Assembly (NCBI RefSeq): GCF_014069875.1
Contig: NZ_CP059676.1
Span: 1,178,001 to 1,242,000 of the forward strand
Source: Flaviflexus equikiangi
Lineage (GTDB): Bacteria; Actinomycetota; Actinomycetes; Actinomycetales; Actinomycetaceae
Direction: 5' to 3'
Length of the DNA stretch: 64,000 nucleotides
Both the position numbers and the translations under genes were made by a program. The notes under the pieces are model-generated. The model did not search any database and was not told the DNA's origin. It saw nothing but the letters and a program-made list of their open reading frames with translations. Positions 1 through 8,897 of the stretch are shown piece by piece (position 1 is the first letter of the stretch; each line of letters opens with the position of its first letter).

Positions 1-1
1 C

Positions 2-1060
2 GCGGACCATGTCATCGAGCTCGGCCCCGGTGCCGGGCACGCCGGGGGCGAGATCACCTACGTCGGCGATATCGCGGGCCTCGCAGCATCTGACACGACG
101 ACCGGCCGGCACATCGCCGAACAAACGTCGCTGAAGGCTGCGGTGCGCACCCCGACGGGCGTCATCCCGGTGCGCGATGCTCGGGTCCACAACCTGAAAG
201 GCGTCGACGTCGACATACCGCTCGGTGTCCTCACGGTGGTCACGGGCGTGGCGGGCTCCGGCAAGAGCTCCCTCATGCGATCCCTCCCTCCGATCCCCGG
301 TCTCGTCCGCGTCGACCAGGGGAGGATCCGTGGATCTCGGAGGTCGAATCCCGCCACCTATACGGGCCTGCTCGACCACATCCGCAAGGCCTTCGCGAAG
401 GCCAACGGCGTCAAGCCCGCCCTCTTCAGTCCCAATTCTGAAGGCGCCTGTCAGAACTGTCGTGGTTTGGCGGTGACATTCATCGACCTGTCCATGGAGT
501 CGATCCCGGTCCCGTGCGAGGTGTGCGGGGGAGAGAGATTCCAAGAACACGTCCTTGACCTGCGGCTTCACGGTTCATCGATCGCCGATGTCTTCCGCAT
601 GTCAGTGGGGGAGGCGGAAGAGTTCTGTGCACGGGCAGGCCTCAAGGCCGGCGGAGCGATCCTTCGCAGGCTGAACGATGTGGGGCTCAGCTACCTCACG
701 CTCGGCCAGCCCCTCTCAACCCTGTCGGGAGGGGAGCGGCAGCGTCTCAAGCTCGCACACCGCATGGTCGATGATGGCGGGGTCTATGTCCTTGATGAGC
801 CGACCGCGGGCCTTCATCTCGCCGACATTCGGGCTCTGCTCGACCTGCTCGATTCCATGGTCGATTCGGGACGGTCCGTCCTCGTCATCGAACACCATCA
901 GGCCGTCATGGCACACGCGGACTGGATCATCGACCTCGGGCCCGGCGCGGGAGCGGATGGTGGGGAGGTCGTCTACACGGGGCCACCAGCCGAGCTCGCG
1001 GCCCGCCGCCATACGACGACCGGGGAATACTTGGCTCGCTACGCGGGCACGTCGCCATGA
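2..1060 (+). CDS. UvrA-like ABC ATPase, 3' part (drug-resistance type UvrA paralogue)
   Basis: The reading frame is open from base 2, so the 5' end lies outside the window. The visible part starts at the end of the first ABC module (DHVIELGPGAG) and then holds a complete second module: Walker A GVAGSGKSSL, a CxxC...CxxC zinc module (CQNC and CEVC), signature LSGGERQRLKLA, Walker B VYVLDEPTAGLH and the switch histidine in IEHHQ. This is UvrA architecture. Short UvrA-like paralogues of this kind in actinobacteria are usually linked to resistance to DNA-binding drugs rather than core excision repair; that role is inference. The TGA stop overlaps a possible ATG of the downstream TetR gene, so the two are probably one transcript. 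Confidence 0.85.
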   Translation, partial: ADHVIELGPGAGHAGGEITYVGDIAGLAASDTTTGRHIAEQTSLKAAVRTPTGVIPVRDARVHNLKGVDVDIPLGVLTVVTGVAGSGKSSLMRSLPPIPGLVRVDQGRIRGSRRSNPATYTGLLDHIRKAFAKANGVKPALFSPNSEGACQNCRGLAVTFIDLSMESIPVPCEVCGGERFQEHVLDLRLHGSSIADVFRMSVGEAEEFCARAGLKAGGAILRRLNDVGLSYLTLGQPLSTLSGGERQRLKLAHRMVDDGGVYVLDEPTAGLHLADIRALLDLLDSMVDSGRSVLVIEHHQAVMAHADWIIDLGPGAGADGGEVVYTGPPAELAARRHTTTGEYLARYAGTSP

Positions 1061-1116
1061 CGAACCGGCACGGCCGGGATAGGCTCGAGGAACGACTGTT
1101 ACTGGAGGAGTCTCAT

Positions 1117-1707
1117 ATGGTGCAGCAGGAACGGCCCTATCATCACGGCAATCTTCGCAATGAGATCGTGCGGGTGGGGCTCGAACTCATCTCGGAGGGT
1201 GGCACGGAGGCCGTCGGGATCCGCGAGACAGCCCGAAGGCTCGGCGTCTCGGCATCCGCCGCCTACCGTCACTTCGAGAGCCGCGCGGAGCTGTTGGATG
1301 CTGTTAGGGACGCCGTCCTAGTCAATGTCGCCGATCAGCTTCAAGAGGCGCTCGACGACCACGCCGAATCGGATGTGGCCACACGCCTGGAAGCGATCAG
1401 CCGAGCCTACTTCCAGTTCTCCATCGACAACCCGAAACAGTTCCAGGCACTCGCAGCAGCGTTCCCGCTGGCCGAGGACTGGCAGACGGCGCCCGGACGT
1501 CCGCTCCGCATCCTCACGAGCATCATCGACGACATCGAGCCATCAGTCGATGATGCACTCACGTCATCGCTTGCCGCGTGGGCGATCGTCCAGGGCGCCT
1601 CGAGCCTGACAACGCTCGGCAGCCTGCGTGAACTGCCTGTCGACGAGAAGTGGAAGGTCCAGCAGCGCACAACGGAGATCCTCCTCAAAGGGCTCGGCCT
1701 GCGCTGA
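1117..1707 (+). CDS. TetR/AcrR family transcriptional regulator
   Basis: A 196-residue protein. The N-terminus YHHGNLRNEIVRVGLELI followed by the HTH GVSASAAYRHF is classic TetR; the C-terminal half resembles the WHG ligand-binding domain. An in-frame ATG at 1057 overlaps the stop of the UvrA-like gene, but the ATG at 1117 is preferred because it has GGAGGAG six bases upstream and starts just before the conserved motif. It sits directly behind the UvrA-like ATPase, so it probably controls that gene and itself. The ligand is unknown. Confidence 0.85.
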   Translation: MVQQERPYHHGNLRNEIVRVGLELISEGGTEAVGIRETARRLGVSASAAYRHFESRAELLDAVRDAVLVNVADQLQEALDDHAESDVATRLEAISRAYFQFSIDNPKQFQALAAAFPLAEDWQTAPGRPLRILTSIIDDIEPSVDDALTSSLAAWAIVQGASSLTTLGSLRELPVDEKWKVQQRTTEILLKGLGLR

Positions 1708-1771
1708 TACCACCCCACCACCCATTGTTCCGATAATGCATATTATGTCATTTTAGATGTGTGGGTGACGA

Positions 1772-1804
1772 GCGGCGGGCTGAGGATCATCCCATGCCCG
1801 CCGC
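1772..1804 (-). terminator. Hairpin between convergent TetR and acylase genes
   Basis: The arms gcggcgggc and gcccgccgc (9 bp, perfect) lie just past the stop of the minus-strand acylase gene. There is no strong T-run, so this is a plausible but not classical intrinsic terminator. Confidence 0.4.
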
Positions 1805-1810
1805 GTCGAC

Positions 1811-4468
1811 CTATCGGAGCGTCATCGTGGTCTCGCCGCGAGCACGCACTGCCTCCGGTGTGAAGGCCCACGGCAGGTACTCGCCGTTCGCCCACATCTC
1901 GAACTGGTCATTGATACGCGCCGACCGTGGATGGCCAGAGGAACCGGACGAGATGATCCACGAGGCCCTGTCGGGATCGGACAGATCCACCACCATTCTC
2001 ATCGACGGCCCTGCTGTCACCTCGTAGCTCACGTAGCCCTCCGTCACGGCTGGCGAGAATCCCATGGCGTTGGGGATGGCGGAGCCACCTGGCACGCCGA
2101 GCGGATCGCCGTTGAAATAGGACCGGACGGGGCCGGGAATGTCATCTCCGCCGAGAACAGAGTGGGTGGGTGTTTCGACGTGGATATCGCCCCAGCGCCA
2201 CTGCGACATGTCCTCCCCCATCTGCCCCGTCAGATCCTCCTCCATCGCTGCCAGAGCATCCCTCATCGCATCGTCACGGTCCTCGACCTGGTCGGTGAGA
2301 GGGTTGTCCCACCATGTGCTCGAGGCATCGATGTTCGCCAGGGCGATGAGATAGTTCGTCGCATTCGTGGCGGAGAAACCGTCGATATGGAGTGCGATTG
2401 TGCGATCGAGCAGGTGGGCGTAGGTCGCCGCCATGATCGCCGCGCCTGCCTCGTCGACGTCCGTGTGGGCGCCCCGCTCGAGCCAGTCGCGCAGGATCGC
2501 CTGAGCATCCCCCAGGCGTTCGTCCTCAACATCGACTGCGGTCACGTACTCCCCGAGTTCGAGCCCGAACGGGGACTGGTCGGCCAGCATGATCTGCTCC
2601 GCGTCAGTCAACGTGAACGGTTCTCCGCTCTCGAGACGGTCCTCGATCTCAGTCCTGATCGCTTCGGACCGGTATCCCCCGTCGGAATAAGATCCGAGGT
2701 AGGGGCCCAGATCTGATGGTGTGACCTGCTGGTTCGCGGCCACGATGAAGCCCTCGCCCGGATTGAGCAGTGCAGGCATGTCCTCCGGCGCGTAGTAGCC
2801 CTGCCAGTCGTAGGCGGAATCCCAGCCCGGCCGCGGCCATCTTCCATCAGCCCCCAGGTTCTCGGGCATGTGGACGGACTCGAGGTCGCCGTCCGCCTCG
2901 GCGAGGGTGGGACGGATCGGGAACCTGCCCGGTGCCTGGTAGCCGAAGTCCCCCTCGGCCGTGGCGTAGAGAATGTTCTGCGCGGGGACCTCGAAGTTCG
3001 CGGCCGCAGCCGCCACATCGTCGGGAGTGGCGGCCCGGTTGATTGCGAAGATCGCGTCTCCCGTGCGGCCGGGCTTCAAAGCCGTCCATTCCAATGCGAC
3101 CGAGAAATCTCCGGGAGCGGTGGGAAGCGCGCCTGTCGTCTCGTCGTCGAGCAGAAGATCGGAGATCACGGGACCGTGCACGGAGACGCGGACCTCGATG
3201 TCGAAGGACTCGGCCCCCGCCACGTTGATCGTCTCGGTCCGGATCTCGTACTCGACATCCTCCCCGTCTCTCTCGTACGTCGTCTCACCGGTGTTCTTCT
3301 CGATGACGAAGTCGGTGACATCGCCGCCCAGGTTCGTCAAACCCCACGCCAGGTCGGCGTTGCGGCCGATGATGAGGCCGGGCATGCCGGCGAAGGAGAA
3401 GCCCGTCGCATCGTACGTGCAGTCAGGGGTGATCTCCACGCAGTGCAGACCCACCTGGTACCAGACAGAGGGATAGGAGATTGTCAGGTGCGGGTCGTTC
3501 GCGATGATCGGCAGCCCCGAGTCGGTGTGCTCCCCGCCCACGACGAACGAGTTCGATCCGACCATAGGGCCCCGTCCCAGCATGATCGGCATCGTATCCA
3601 GCGCCTCCTGGGCGTCCATGACGCCCTGGCCGATCGCATCGGCGTCAATGTCCGCCTCATCGGCAGACGTCCCGGCCCCTTCCCCGATTTCGGGGATCTC
3701 GAGCGGAGTCGAACGCGGATACTCCTCTGCGTCTGTGAGGTTCGCACCGTCGGTGGACGGAATGATGGGAGTGTGGCCGGTCGCCTCGAATGAGGGGCTG
3801 AGCTCCTCGACGAGTGCCACATCGCCCAGGCTGGCGTATGCGGTGACTCGCGCGGTCTCCTCATCCAGGTTGTTCTTGAGATCCCAGGCCATGGCCTTCA
3901 GCCACGCGAGCGAGTCGATTCCGGTCCAGGGCTCGATATCGCCGATCGGGTGGGACAGTCCCAGCACCGTGTATTCGAGCGCGAGATCCGACGGGGATCT
4001 GTCTGCGATGTAGGCGTTGACTCCCTCCGCGTACGCCGTGTAGAACGTCCGCGATTCGTCTGAGATGAGATCCCACTCCTCCTCGGCCAGCCTGCGCCAG
4101 CCCATGCTCCTGATGACGATATCGGCCTGCGTCGCAGCCTCCGCATCACCCAGCAGCTCCGAGAGGCGCCCGCCTGTCATGTGACGTCGATAGTCCATCT
4201 CGAAGAATCTGTCCTGGGCGTGGACGTAGCCTTGGGCGCGGAACAGATCCTCGTCTGTCGTGGCGTAGATGGAGGGGATGCCGTTCGCGTCGCGGACGAC
4301 CTCGACGACGCCATCCGCCTCCATGATCTGCTCGCCGCCATGCCACGGCAGCGGCTTGTTGAGATTGACGAGGAGCACTGCTCCAAGGACAAGGCCGAGG
4401 GTGAGAACGACACCCAGGACAACAACCGCGGAGCGGTACAGGAGACGGCGGCTTTTCATTGTTTCCAT
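1811..4468 (-). CDS. Penicillin acylase family protein (peptidase S45, Ntn-hydrolase)
   Basis: An 885-residue protein. A basic N-terminus and one hydrophobic segment (about residues 12-35) indicate a signal peptide or membrane anchor, so it acts outside the membrane. The alpha-chain motif AQGYVHAQDRFFEMD is present; an acidic linker (about 235-290) leads to GPMVGSNSFVV, where autocleavage between Gly304 and Ser305 would expose Ser305 as the N-terminal nucleophile. The family hydrolyses amide bonds in beta-lactams, acyl-homoserine lactones or other acyl amides; the substrate cannot be told from sequence. ATG codons at 4468 and 4459 both fit; the second has GGAAACA just upstream. A GNAT acetyltransferase lies upstream on the same strand. 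Confidence 0.85.
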   Translation of the reverse strand: METMKSRRLLYRSAVVVLGVVLTLGLVLGAVLLVNLNKPLPWHGGEQIMEADGVVEVVRDANGIPSIYATTDEDLFRAQGYVHAQDRFFEMDYRRHMTGGRLSELLGDAEAATQADIVIRSMGWRRLAEEEWDLISDESRTFYTAYAEGVNAYIADRSPSDLALEYTVLGLSHPIGDIEPWTGIDSLAWLKAMAWDLKNNLDEETARVTAYASLGDVALVEELSPSFEATGHTPIIPSTDGANLTDAEEYPRSTPLEIPEIGEGAGTSADEADIDADAIGQGVMDAQEALDTMPIMLGRGPMVGSNSFVVGGEHTDSGLPIIANDPHLTISYPSVWYQVGLHCVEITPDCTYDATGFSFAGMPGLIIGRNADLAWGLTNLGGDVTDFVIEKNTGETTYERDGEDVEYEIRTETINVAGAESFDIEVRVSVHGPVISDLLLDDETTGALPTAPGDFSVALEWTALKPGRTGDAIFAINRAATPDDVAAAAANFEVPAQNILYATAEGDFGYQAPGRFPIRPTLAEADGDLESVHMPENLGADGRWPRPGWDSAYDWQGYYAPEDMPALLNPGEGFIVAANQQVTPSDLGPYLGSYSDGGYRSEAIRTEIEDRLESGEPFTLTDAEQIMLADQSPFGLELGEYVTAVDVEDERLGDAQAILRDWLERGAHTDVDEAGAAIMAATYAHLLDRTIALHIDGFSATNATNYLIALANIDASSTWWDNPLTDQVEDRDDAMRDALAAMEEDLTGQMGEDMSQWRWGDIHVETPTHSVLGGDDIPGPVRSYFNGDPLGVPGGSAIPNAMGFSPAVTEGYVSYEVTAGPSMRMVVDLSDPDRASWIISSGSSGHPRSARINDQFEMWANGEYLPWAFTPEAVRARGETTMTLR

Positions 4469-4544
4469 TCGACGGAGAGTAACGGTAAGCGACTATCCTA
4501 CGATGCGGTAGGTTGTTCGTGTGGCGAATCGCCGTCGTTTCGGA

Positions 4545-5066
4545 CTATATCTTCCAGTCGTCTCGCACCAGTGCCATCTGCACCGCGTCATATCGTTGCC
4601 CTCTCCACTCGCGGGCTTGGGGAATGCGGGAGCACTCCGCGAAGCCGAGGCTGTGGCCGAGACTGATCATCGGAGTATTGCCGGACCATGTCGTGAGTGT
4701 GAGTACGTGGACCCCCGTCATCGTGAACGTGTGGTCGATCCACAGTCGAGCCGCTGCGCGGCCGGTCCCCCGGCCGCGGTCAGCAGGGTCGTAGATGACG
4801 ATCCCCCAATCCCACCAGCCGCCACCGCGCGGGGCGAGTTCACCGCGGTTCACGTAGCCGACCGCTCGACCATCGACATCGATGACGGCTCCCAGATGGT
4901 TATCGAGGGCTCTCCCCCGCGTGAACTGCTCGTAGCTGAGACGCGGGGAGAGAGCATGGAGATAGGGAGAGTCCCACTCCTTCCATTCGGGATCCCTCAG
5001 TTCGTGGCGCCAATGCCACAGCCAGGGCCAGTCATCGAAGGTTTCAGGCCTCAGGGTCACTACCAT
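4545..5066 (-). CDS. GNAT family N-acetyltransferase
   Basis: A 173-residue single GNAT domain. The acetyl-CoA binding motif A is seen as DPADRGRGTGRAAARL, followed by the beta5-alpha4 region (VLTLTTWSGNTPMISLGHSLGF) with the Asn and Gly typical of RimJ/RimL-like enzymes. It is 76 bases upstream of the acylase gene on the same strand. The acetyl acceptor is unknown. Confidence 0.8.
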   Translation of the reverse strand: MVVTLRPETFDDWPWLWHWRHELRDPEWKEWDSPYLHALSPRLSYEQFTRGRALDNHLGAVIDVDGRAVGYVNRGELAPRGGGWWDWGIVIYDPADRGRGTGRAAARLWIDHTFTMTGVHVLTLTTWSGNTPMISLGHSLGFAECSRIPQAREWRGQRYDAVQMALVRDDWKI

Positions 5067-5115
5067 GAGCCGATTTTAGCGCTGGACCGCTCTCCCCCGA
5101 TGCACCCCGCGCCGC

Positions 5116-6070
5116 TCACTCTCGTTCGTAGATGACACCGAGACCACTCGAGGGATGGTAGTTCCACGTCATGCGGATACCAGCGTGTGTCGCTTCCTGC
5201 GTTCCGTCGAGAGCACGCGTCGACATCATGCGCGATTCGACCGAGTCGGGGATATCGAGCTGGTCGTGGACACAGGACACTGCGGCGATGATCGCAATGT
5301 CGCGAGCCCCGTTCCATCCCGTGACGAATGTTTCGAGACGCTCACGTTGCGATCCGCTCGTCCCCCAGAGGAAGTCGATGGAATCGATCGACCCAAAGTC
5401 GCTGTCGTCAATTTTGATGGAGGATACATCGGACGCCACGGTCACGAAGCGGGGCACGTTCGACATCTCCTCGAGGATGTCCTGCCACTCGCTGTAGGCG
5501 ACATCGAGAGCCTCGCGCATGTACTCGTATCCTCCGGTCAGCGCCAGGAGAGTGTCGTAGTCGAGCGTGTTCTCGCACTCCTGGGCGATCTCCTCGAAGT
5601 CTGTTCGCGATCGATCGGCAATGAGCCACGCGCCCCCGACGGCCGCAGCGGCGAGGCCGATAACACCGATGGCTATCGGCCACTTCTTCCGCTTCTTCGG
5701 AGGCACTGCCCACGCCTGCTGAGGGAACCCCTGATAGGGGACCTGGTGCACCGTGCCAGCCGGGAGGATAGGCCTGGGCAGGCGCGTAGCCGGGCACCTG
5801 CCCGTACTGCTGCGGCACGCTCTGCTGCCAGTGCTCAGGACCACCACCGGGAGGCCGACCCGAGTCGAGATGATGGTAGCCATCGTCTGTTCGCGGATCT
5901 GCGAGATGGAGGAACTGGCCCGAGGGCCGCGTGAACTCGTCGCCGCTGCCGGGGTGGGTCAGTCCCTCCGATTCGCGGGGCTGGTCCGAAGGGGCCCCGG
6001 ACGGCGGTGAGAAGCGCTGGTCGTCGCCTGCGGGCGAGCCGGTTGACCCATGGTCATGAGGATTCGTCAT
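5116..6070 (-). pseudogene. Pro/Gln-rich single-pass membrane protein, split by an apparent frameshift
   Basis: Two frames together give one sensible protein. The N-terminal part from ATG 6070 (MTNPHDHGSTG..., rich in Pro, Gln, Gly, Ser, Tyr) is disordered and ends around QAYPPG. The C-terminal part in another frame has VPYQGFPQQAW, a basic PPKKRKKWP stretch, a membrane segment (IAIGVIGLAAAAVGGAWLI) and a roughly 160-residue extracytoplasmic domain that I do not recognise. Removing one C from the ccc run near 5760-5764 (minus-strand cctcccggct) restores a continuous frame of about 317 residues. It may be a sequencing error, a real mutation, or programmed slippage. The Pro-rich N-tail/TM/outer domain layout is common in actinobacterial envelope proteins. 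Confidence 0.6.
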
Positions 6071-6109
6071 ACCTCTACTCTAGGGGCGCGATCTGGCACA
6101 ATACCGGGC

Positions 6110-7996
6110 CTAAACGACCGATTCGACGGCGGTTGTCGATTCGGCGCGGAGCATTCGCTCCGTGAGCTCACGCTCCTGGCGGGAGGGACGGGCTGCCAGG
6201 AGGGCCCAGAGGATGCAGGCGAGATCGACGAGCTCCTGCATCCATGCGCCGACGAATGCGGGCATGAATCCCGTGGCTCCGATCAGCATGAGAACGATCG
6301 ACATGCCGACACCGATGAGAATGGCCTGCCAGGCGATCCTCATCGTGCGCTGGCCGAGAAGGATGAGACGGGGGATGCGGAAAAGGTCGTCCTGCATGAC
6401 CACCACATCGGCCGATTCCACGGCGGCCGTCGACCCTCGTGCGCCCATGGCGACGCCGACGTCGGAGACCGCCAGGACGGGAGCATCGTTGACGCCGTCG
6501 CCGACCATCATGACCGGACGCTTCGTCATGGCCGTGATCGCGGAGACCTTGTCCTCCGGCAGGAGGCCAGCTCGTACGTCATCGATTCCGAGTGTTTCGC
6601 CCACGCGGTGCGCAGTCTCGGGAGCATCTCCCGTCAGCATCGCGACCGTGACCCCAGCGTCGTGGACCGCCGAGAGGGTATCGGCCGTCTCCTCGCGGAT
6701 AGGGTCAGAGAGATCGATACGGCCGATGAGGCGATTGTCGTGCCCCACCCAGATGGTTGTGTGCCCAGCATCCGATTGCGGCACGATCTCGAGTCCGGGC
6801 TCGGCCACGAAGGCGCGTTTCCCCACCCTGATCTCGATGCCGTCGACGACAGCGACAACGCCCTGTGCCGGGATCTCCTCCGCCGCTGTCGGTGAGGGAA
6901 CATCGCCGATGGTGCGGGCGTGGGCGACGATGGCTTCCCCGAGGGGATGAGTGGAATAGAGCTCGGCGGACGCTGCCAGCCGGAGGACATCATGCTCTGA
7001 CATGTCGGCCATGGCGACCACGGCACTGACCTGCGGCACGCCCCGCGTCAGGGTTCCCGTCTTGTCGAAGGCGACCGTGGCAACCTTCGACACCTGTTCG
7101 AGAGTGCCCGCGTTCTTGACGATCATGCCGCCGCGTGCGGCTCGGGACATGCCTGCCATGAAGGCGACGGGGGCGGCGATGATGAGAGGGCAGGGTGTTG
7201 CGACGACGAGTACCTGCGCGAACCTCATCGGGTCCCCGGACACGGCCCAGGCCGCGCCCGCAATGAGAAAGGCGATGAGGGTGAAGGGAACGGCAACCCT
7301 GTCGGCAAGGCGCACGAATGGTGCCTTCGAGTCGCGCGCCTCGTCCACGAGGGCGATGATGCGCTGGAACTGAGAGCCGGCCGCGTCGGCGACGGCAGTG
7401 ATCTCGATCGTCGTCGACCCGTTGAGGGAACCCGACAGGAGGAGGTCCCCGCGGGCGTGCTCGACAGGTAACGACTCCCCCGTGAGAGAGCTCTCGTCGA
7501 GTACCGCGCGTTCGGATTCGAGCCTGGAGTCCACCGGTATCGTGTCGTGCGGGCGGACCAGCAGCCTGTCCCCGATCGCAACATCGGAGATGTCGACGGA
7601 GGCGGCCTCCCCGTCCTCATCGAGGCGGAAAGCGCTCGTCGGCGCCGACTCGAGAAGACTCGTCAGCTCGGCCCCGGCACGCGCCGACGCATAGTCCTCG
7701 AGCGCCTCCCCGCCCGTCAGCATGAGGCAGACGACGAGCGCTGCCCAGTACTCCCCGACAGCGACGGTGGAGACGATTGCGGTGACTGCCAAGATATCGA
7801 TGCCGAAGCTTCCCGCCCGCAGGGAGTCCACCATGCCCTTGAACTGGGTTGCGGCGATGCTGAGAGCCGCGGCGGAGACGAGCCAGCGTGTCGTGCCTGC
7901 GGGCCCGGAGAGCTCGAATGCGAGTCCGACGGCGGCGGTGGACAGGACGAAGACCACCATCGGATAGTGGCGGCAGAAACGCAGGACGGTGCTCAT
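6110..7996 (-). CDS. Heavy-metal translocating P1B-type ATPase
   Basis: A 628-residue protein from ATG 7996; an ATG at 8026 is also in frame, neither with a convincing ribosome site. It shows the A-domain loop LTGES, the membrane metal-binding motif TPCPL, phosphorylation motif DKTGTLT (Asp about residue 311), the HP motif as STHPLGEA in the N-domain, and the hinge motif GDGVNDAPVLA. There is no N-terminal HMA/CxxC domain. CPL in place of CPC or CPA, together with the C-terminal helices, resembles the Zn/Cd/Pb-type pumps of actinobacteria, but the metal is inference. It pumps cations out through the plasma membrane. Its 3' end lies 40 bases from the start of the frameshifted membrane gene. 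Confidence 0.88.
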   Translation of the reverse strand: MSTVLRFCRHYPMVVFVLSTAAVGLAFELSGPAGTTRWLVSAAALSIAATQFKGMVDSLRAGSFGIDILAVTAIVSTVAVGEYWAALVVCLMLTGGEALEDYASARAGAELTSLLESAPTSAFRLDEDGEAASVDISDVAIGDRLLVRPHDTIPVDSRLESERAVLDESSLTGESLPVEHARGDLLLSGSLNGSTTIEITAVADAAGSQFQRIIALVDEARDSKAPFVRLADRVAVPFTLIAFLIAGAAWAVSGDPMRFAQVLVVATPCPLIIAAPVAFMAGMSRAARGGMIVKNAGTLEQVSKVATVAFDKTGTLTRGVPQVSAVVAMADMSEHDVLRLAASAELYSTHPLGEAIVAHARTIGDVPSPTAAEEIPAQGVVAVVDGIEIRVGKRAFVAEPGLEIVPQSDAGHTTIWVGHDNRLIGRIDLSDPIREETADTLSAVHDAGVTVAMLTGDAPETAHRVGETLGIDDVRAGLLPEDKVSAITAMTKRPVMMVGDGVNDAPVLAVSDVGVAMGARGSTAAVESADVVVMQDDLFRIPRLILLGQRTMRIAWQAILIGVGMSIVLMLIGATGFMPAFVGAWMQELVDLACILWALLAARPSRQERELTERMLRAESTTAVESVV

Positions 7997-8066
7997 ACCC
8001 CCAGTGTGAACCGGACAGCGCGCCATTTCAACGAAGGGCAGGCTAGCCTATGCCCAGGTCAGAGCC

Positions 8067-8771
8067 CTAAACAGAACTGTCAGGCGCCGGCAGATCCCTG
8101 ATCTCGGTCACAGTGAGCGTCTCCCCCTCGACCGTGAACTTCACGTCGTGCCCGGCATACGTCATTCCGTACACACGTCCCGGATCCGCCTGGTAGGCGG
8201 GGCGGGGATCATGGGAGAGGATCTCGACAAGCGTCTGTCGTTGAGCCTCTGGAATCCTCTCCGCGGCGGCAGAGTCGAACTCGACGGCGAGAGGATTCCG
8301 CGGGCGGGAATCGAGATAGCCGGCGCGAATATGCGTGCGAGCATCGGTGGGCACGTAGGGCTTGATATCAAGGATGGGAGTGCCGTCGAGAAGGTCCGCT
8401 CCCCCGATCGTGAGCACCGGCCCCTCGTGGGAGTCGAGCTCGACTCCCAGAAGCTCAACGGATGACAGTCCCATCGCGTTCGGCCTAAAAGGTGCACGGC
8501 TGGCGAACACTCCCACCCGCTCATCGCCTCCCAGCCGAGGCGGCCGCACCGTCGCCGACCATCCCGCCGCCACGTTGGCCGAGAACTCCCAGATCAGCCA
8601 CAGGTGCGAGAATCCGTCGATGCCGCGGACGAAATCCGGGGAACGGAATTCGGGCTCGAAGACGATGCGGGACGTTGTCGACGAGACGAGGCCCGACTGT
8701 CGCGGTATTCCGAACTTCTCCGTGAAATCGCTGCGGACGGTTGCGATGGTGAGGGCTGGCTGTCGTGTCAT
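8067..8771 (-). CDS. trmO: tRNA (N6-threonylcarbamoyl-A37) methyltransferase TrmO
   Basis: A 234-residue TrmO/YaeB-type protein. Family motifs are clear: FGIPRQSGLV, GIDGFSHLWLIWEF, FASRAPFRPNAMGLSSVELLG (given here in pieces: ASRAPFRPN and GLSSVELL) and LDGTPILDIKPYVP. TrmO uses S-adenosylmethionine to N6-methylate t6A at position 37 of some tRNAs, tuning decoding. It is transcribed away from the FMN reductase gene, and the shared 126-base interval holds a long palindrome. Confidence 0.9.
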   Translation of the reverse strand: MTRQPALTIATVRSDFTEKFGIPRQSGLVSSTTSRIVFEPEFRSPDFVRGIDGFSHLWLIWEFSANVAAGWSATVRPPRLGGDERVGVFASRAPFRPNAMGLSSVELLGVELDSHEGPVLTIGGADLLDGTPILDIKPYVPTDARTHIRAGYLDSRPRNPLAVEFDSAAAERIPEAQRQTLVEILSHDPRPAYQADPGRVYGMTYAGHDVKFTVEGETLTVTEIRDLPAPDSSV

Positions 8772-8816
8772 GGCAACAGTTTATGCCCTCCCAGGTGCGC
8801 TCAGTGATCGACATCT

Positions 8817-8858
8817 CCCACCATGTAATTGAGGCTTCAACTACATGGTGGGTAGACT
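8817..8858 (+). promoter_or_regulatory. Long palindromic operator over a promoter for the FMN reductase
   Basis: Arms cccaccatgtaattga (8817-8832) and tcaactacatggtggg (8837-8852) pair at 15 of 16 positions around a 4-base spacer. A TTGAGG -35 (8829-8834) and a TAGACT -10 (8853-8858), 18 bases apart, are embedded in or adjacent to it, so a bound repressor would block polymerase. The size and shape suit a MarR-type dimer; no such gene is adjacent. Confidence 0.6.
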
Positions 8859-8897
8859 CAGTGCGTCCCAAGCGGGGCGAGAACAGAGAGGACAGTT

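Noticed and set aside
2870-3793. 307-codon plus-strand frame inside the acylase gene
   Set aside because: It is Arg/Asp/Val-rich antisense shadow with no motif.
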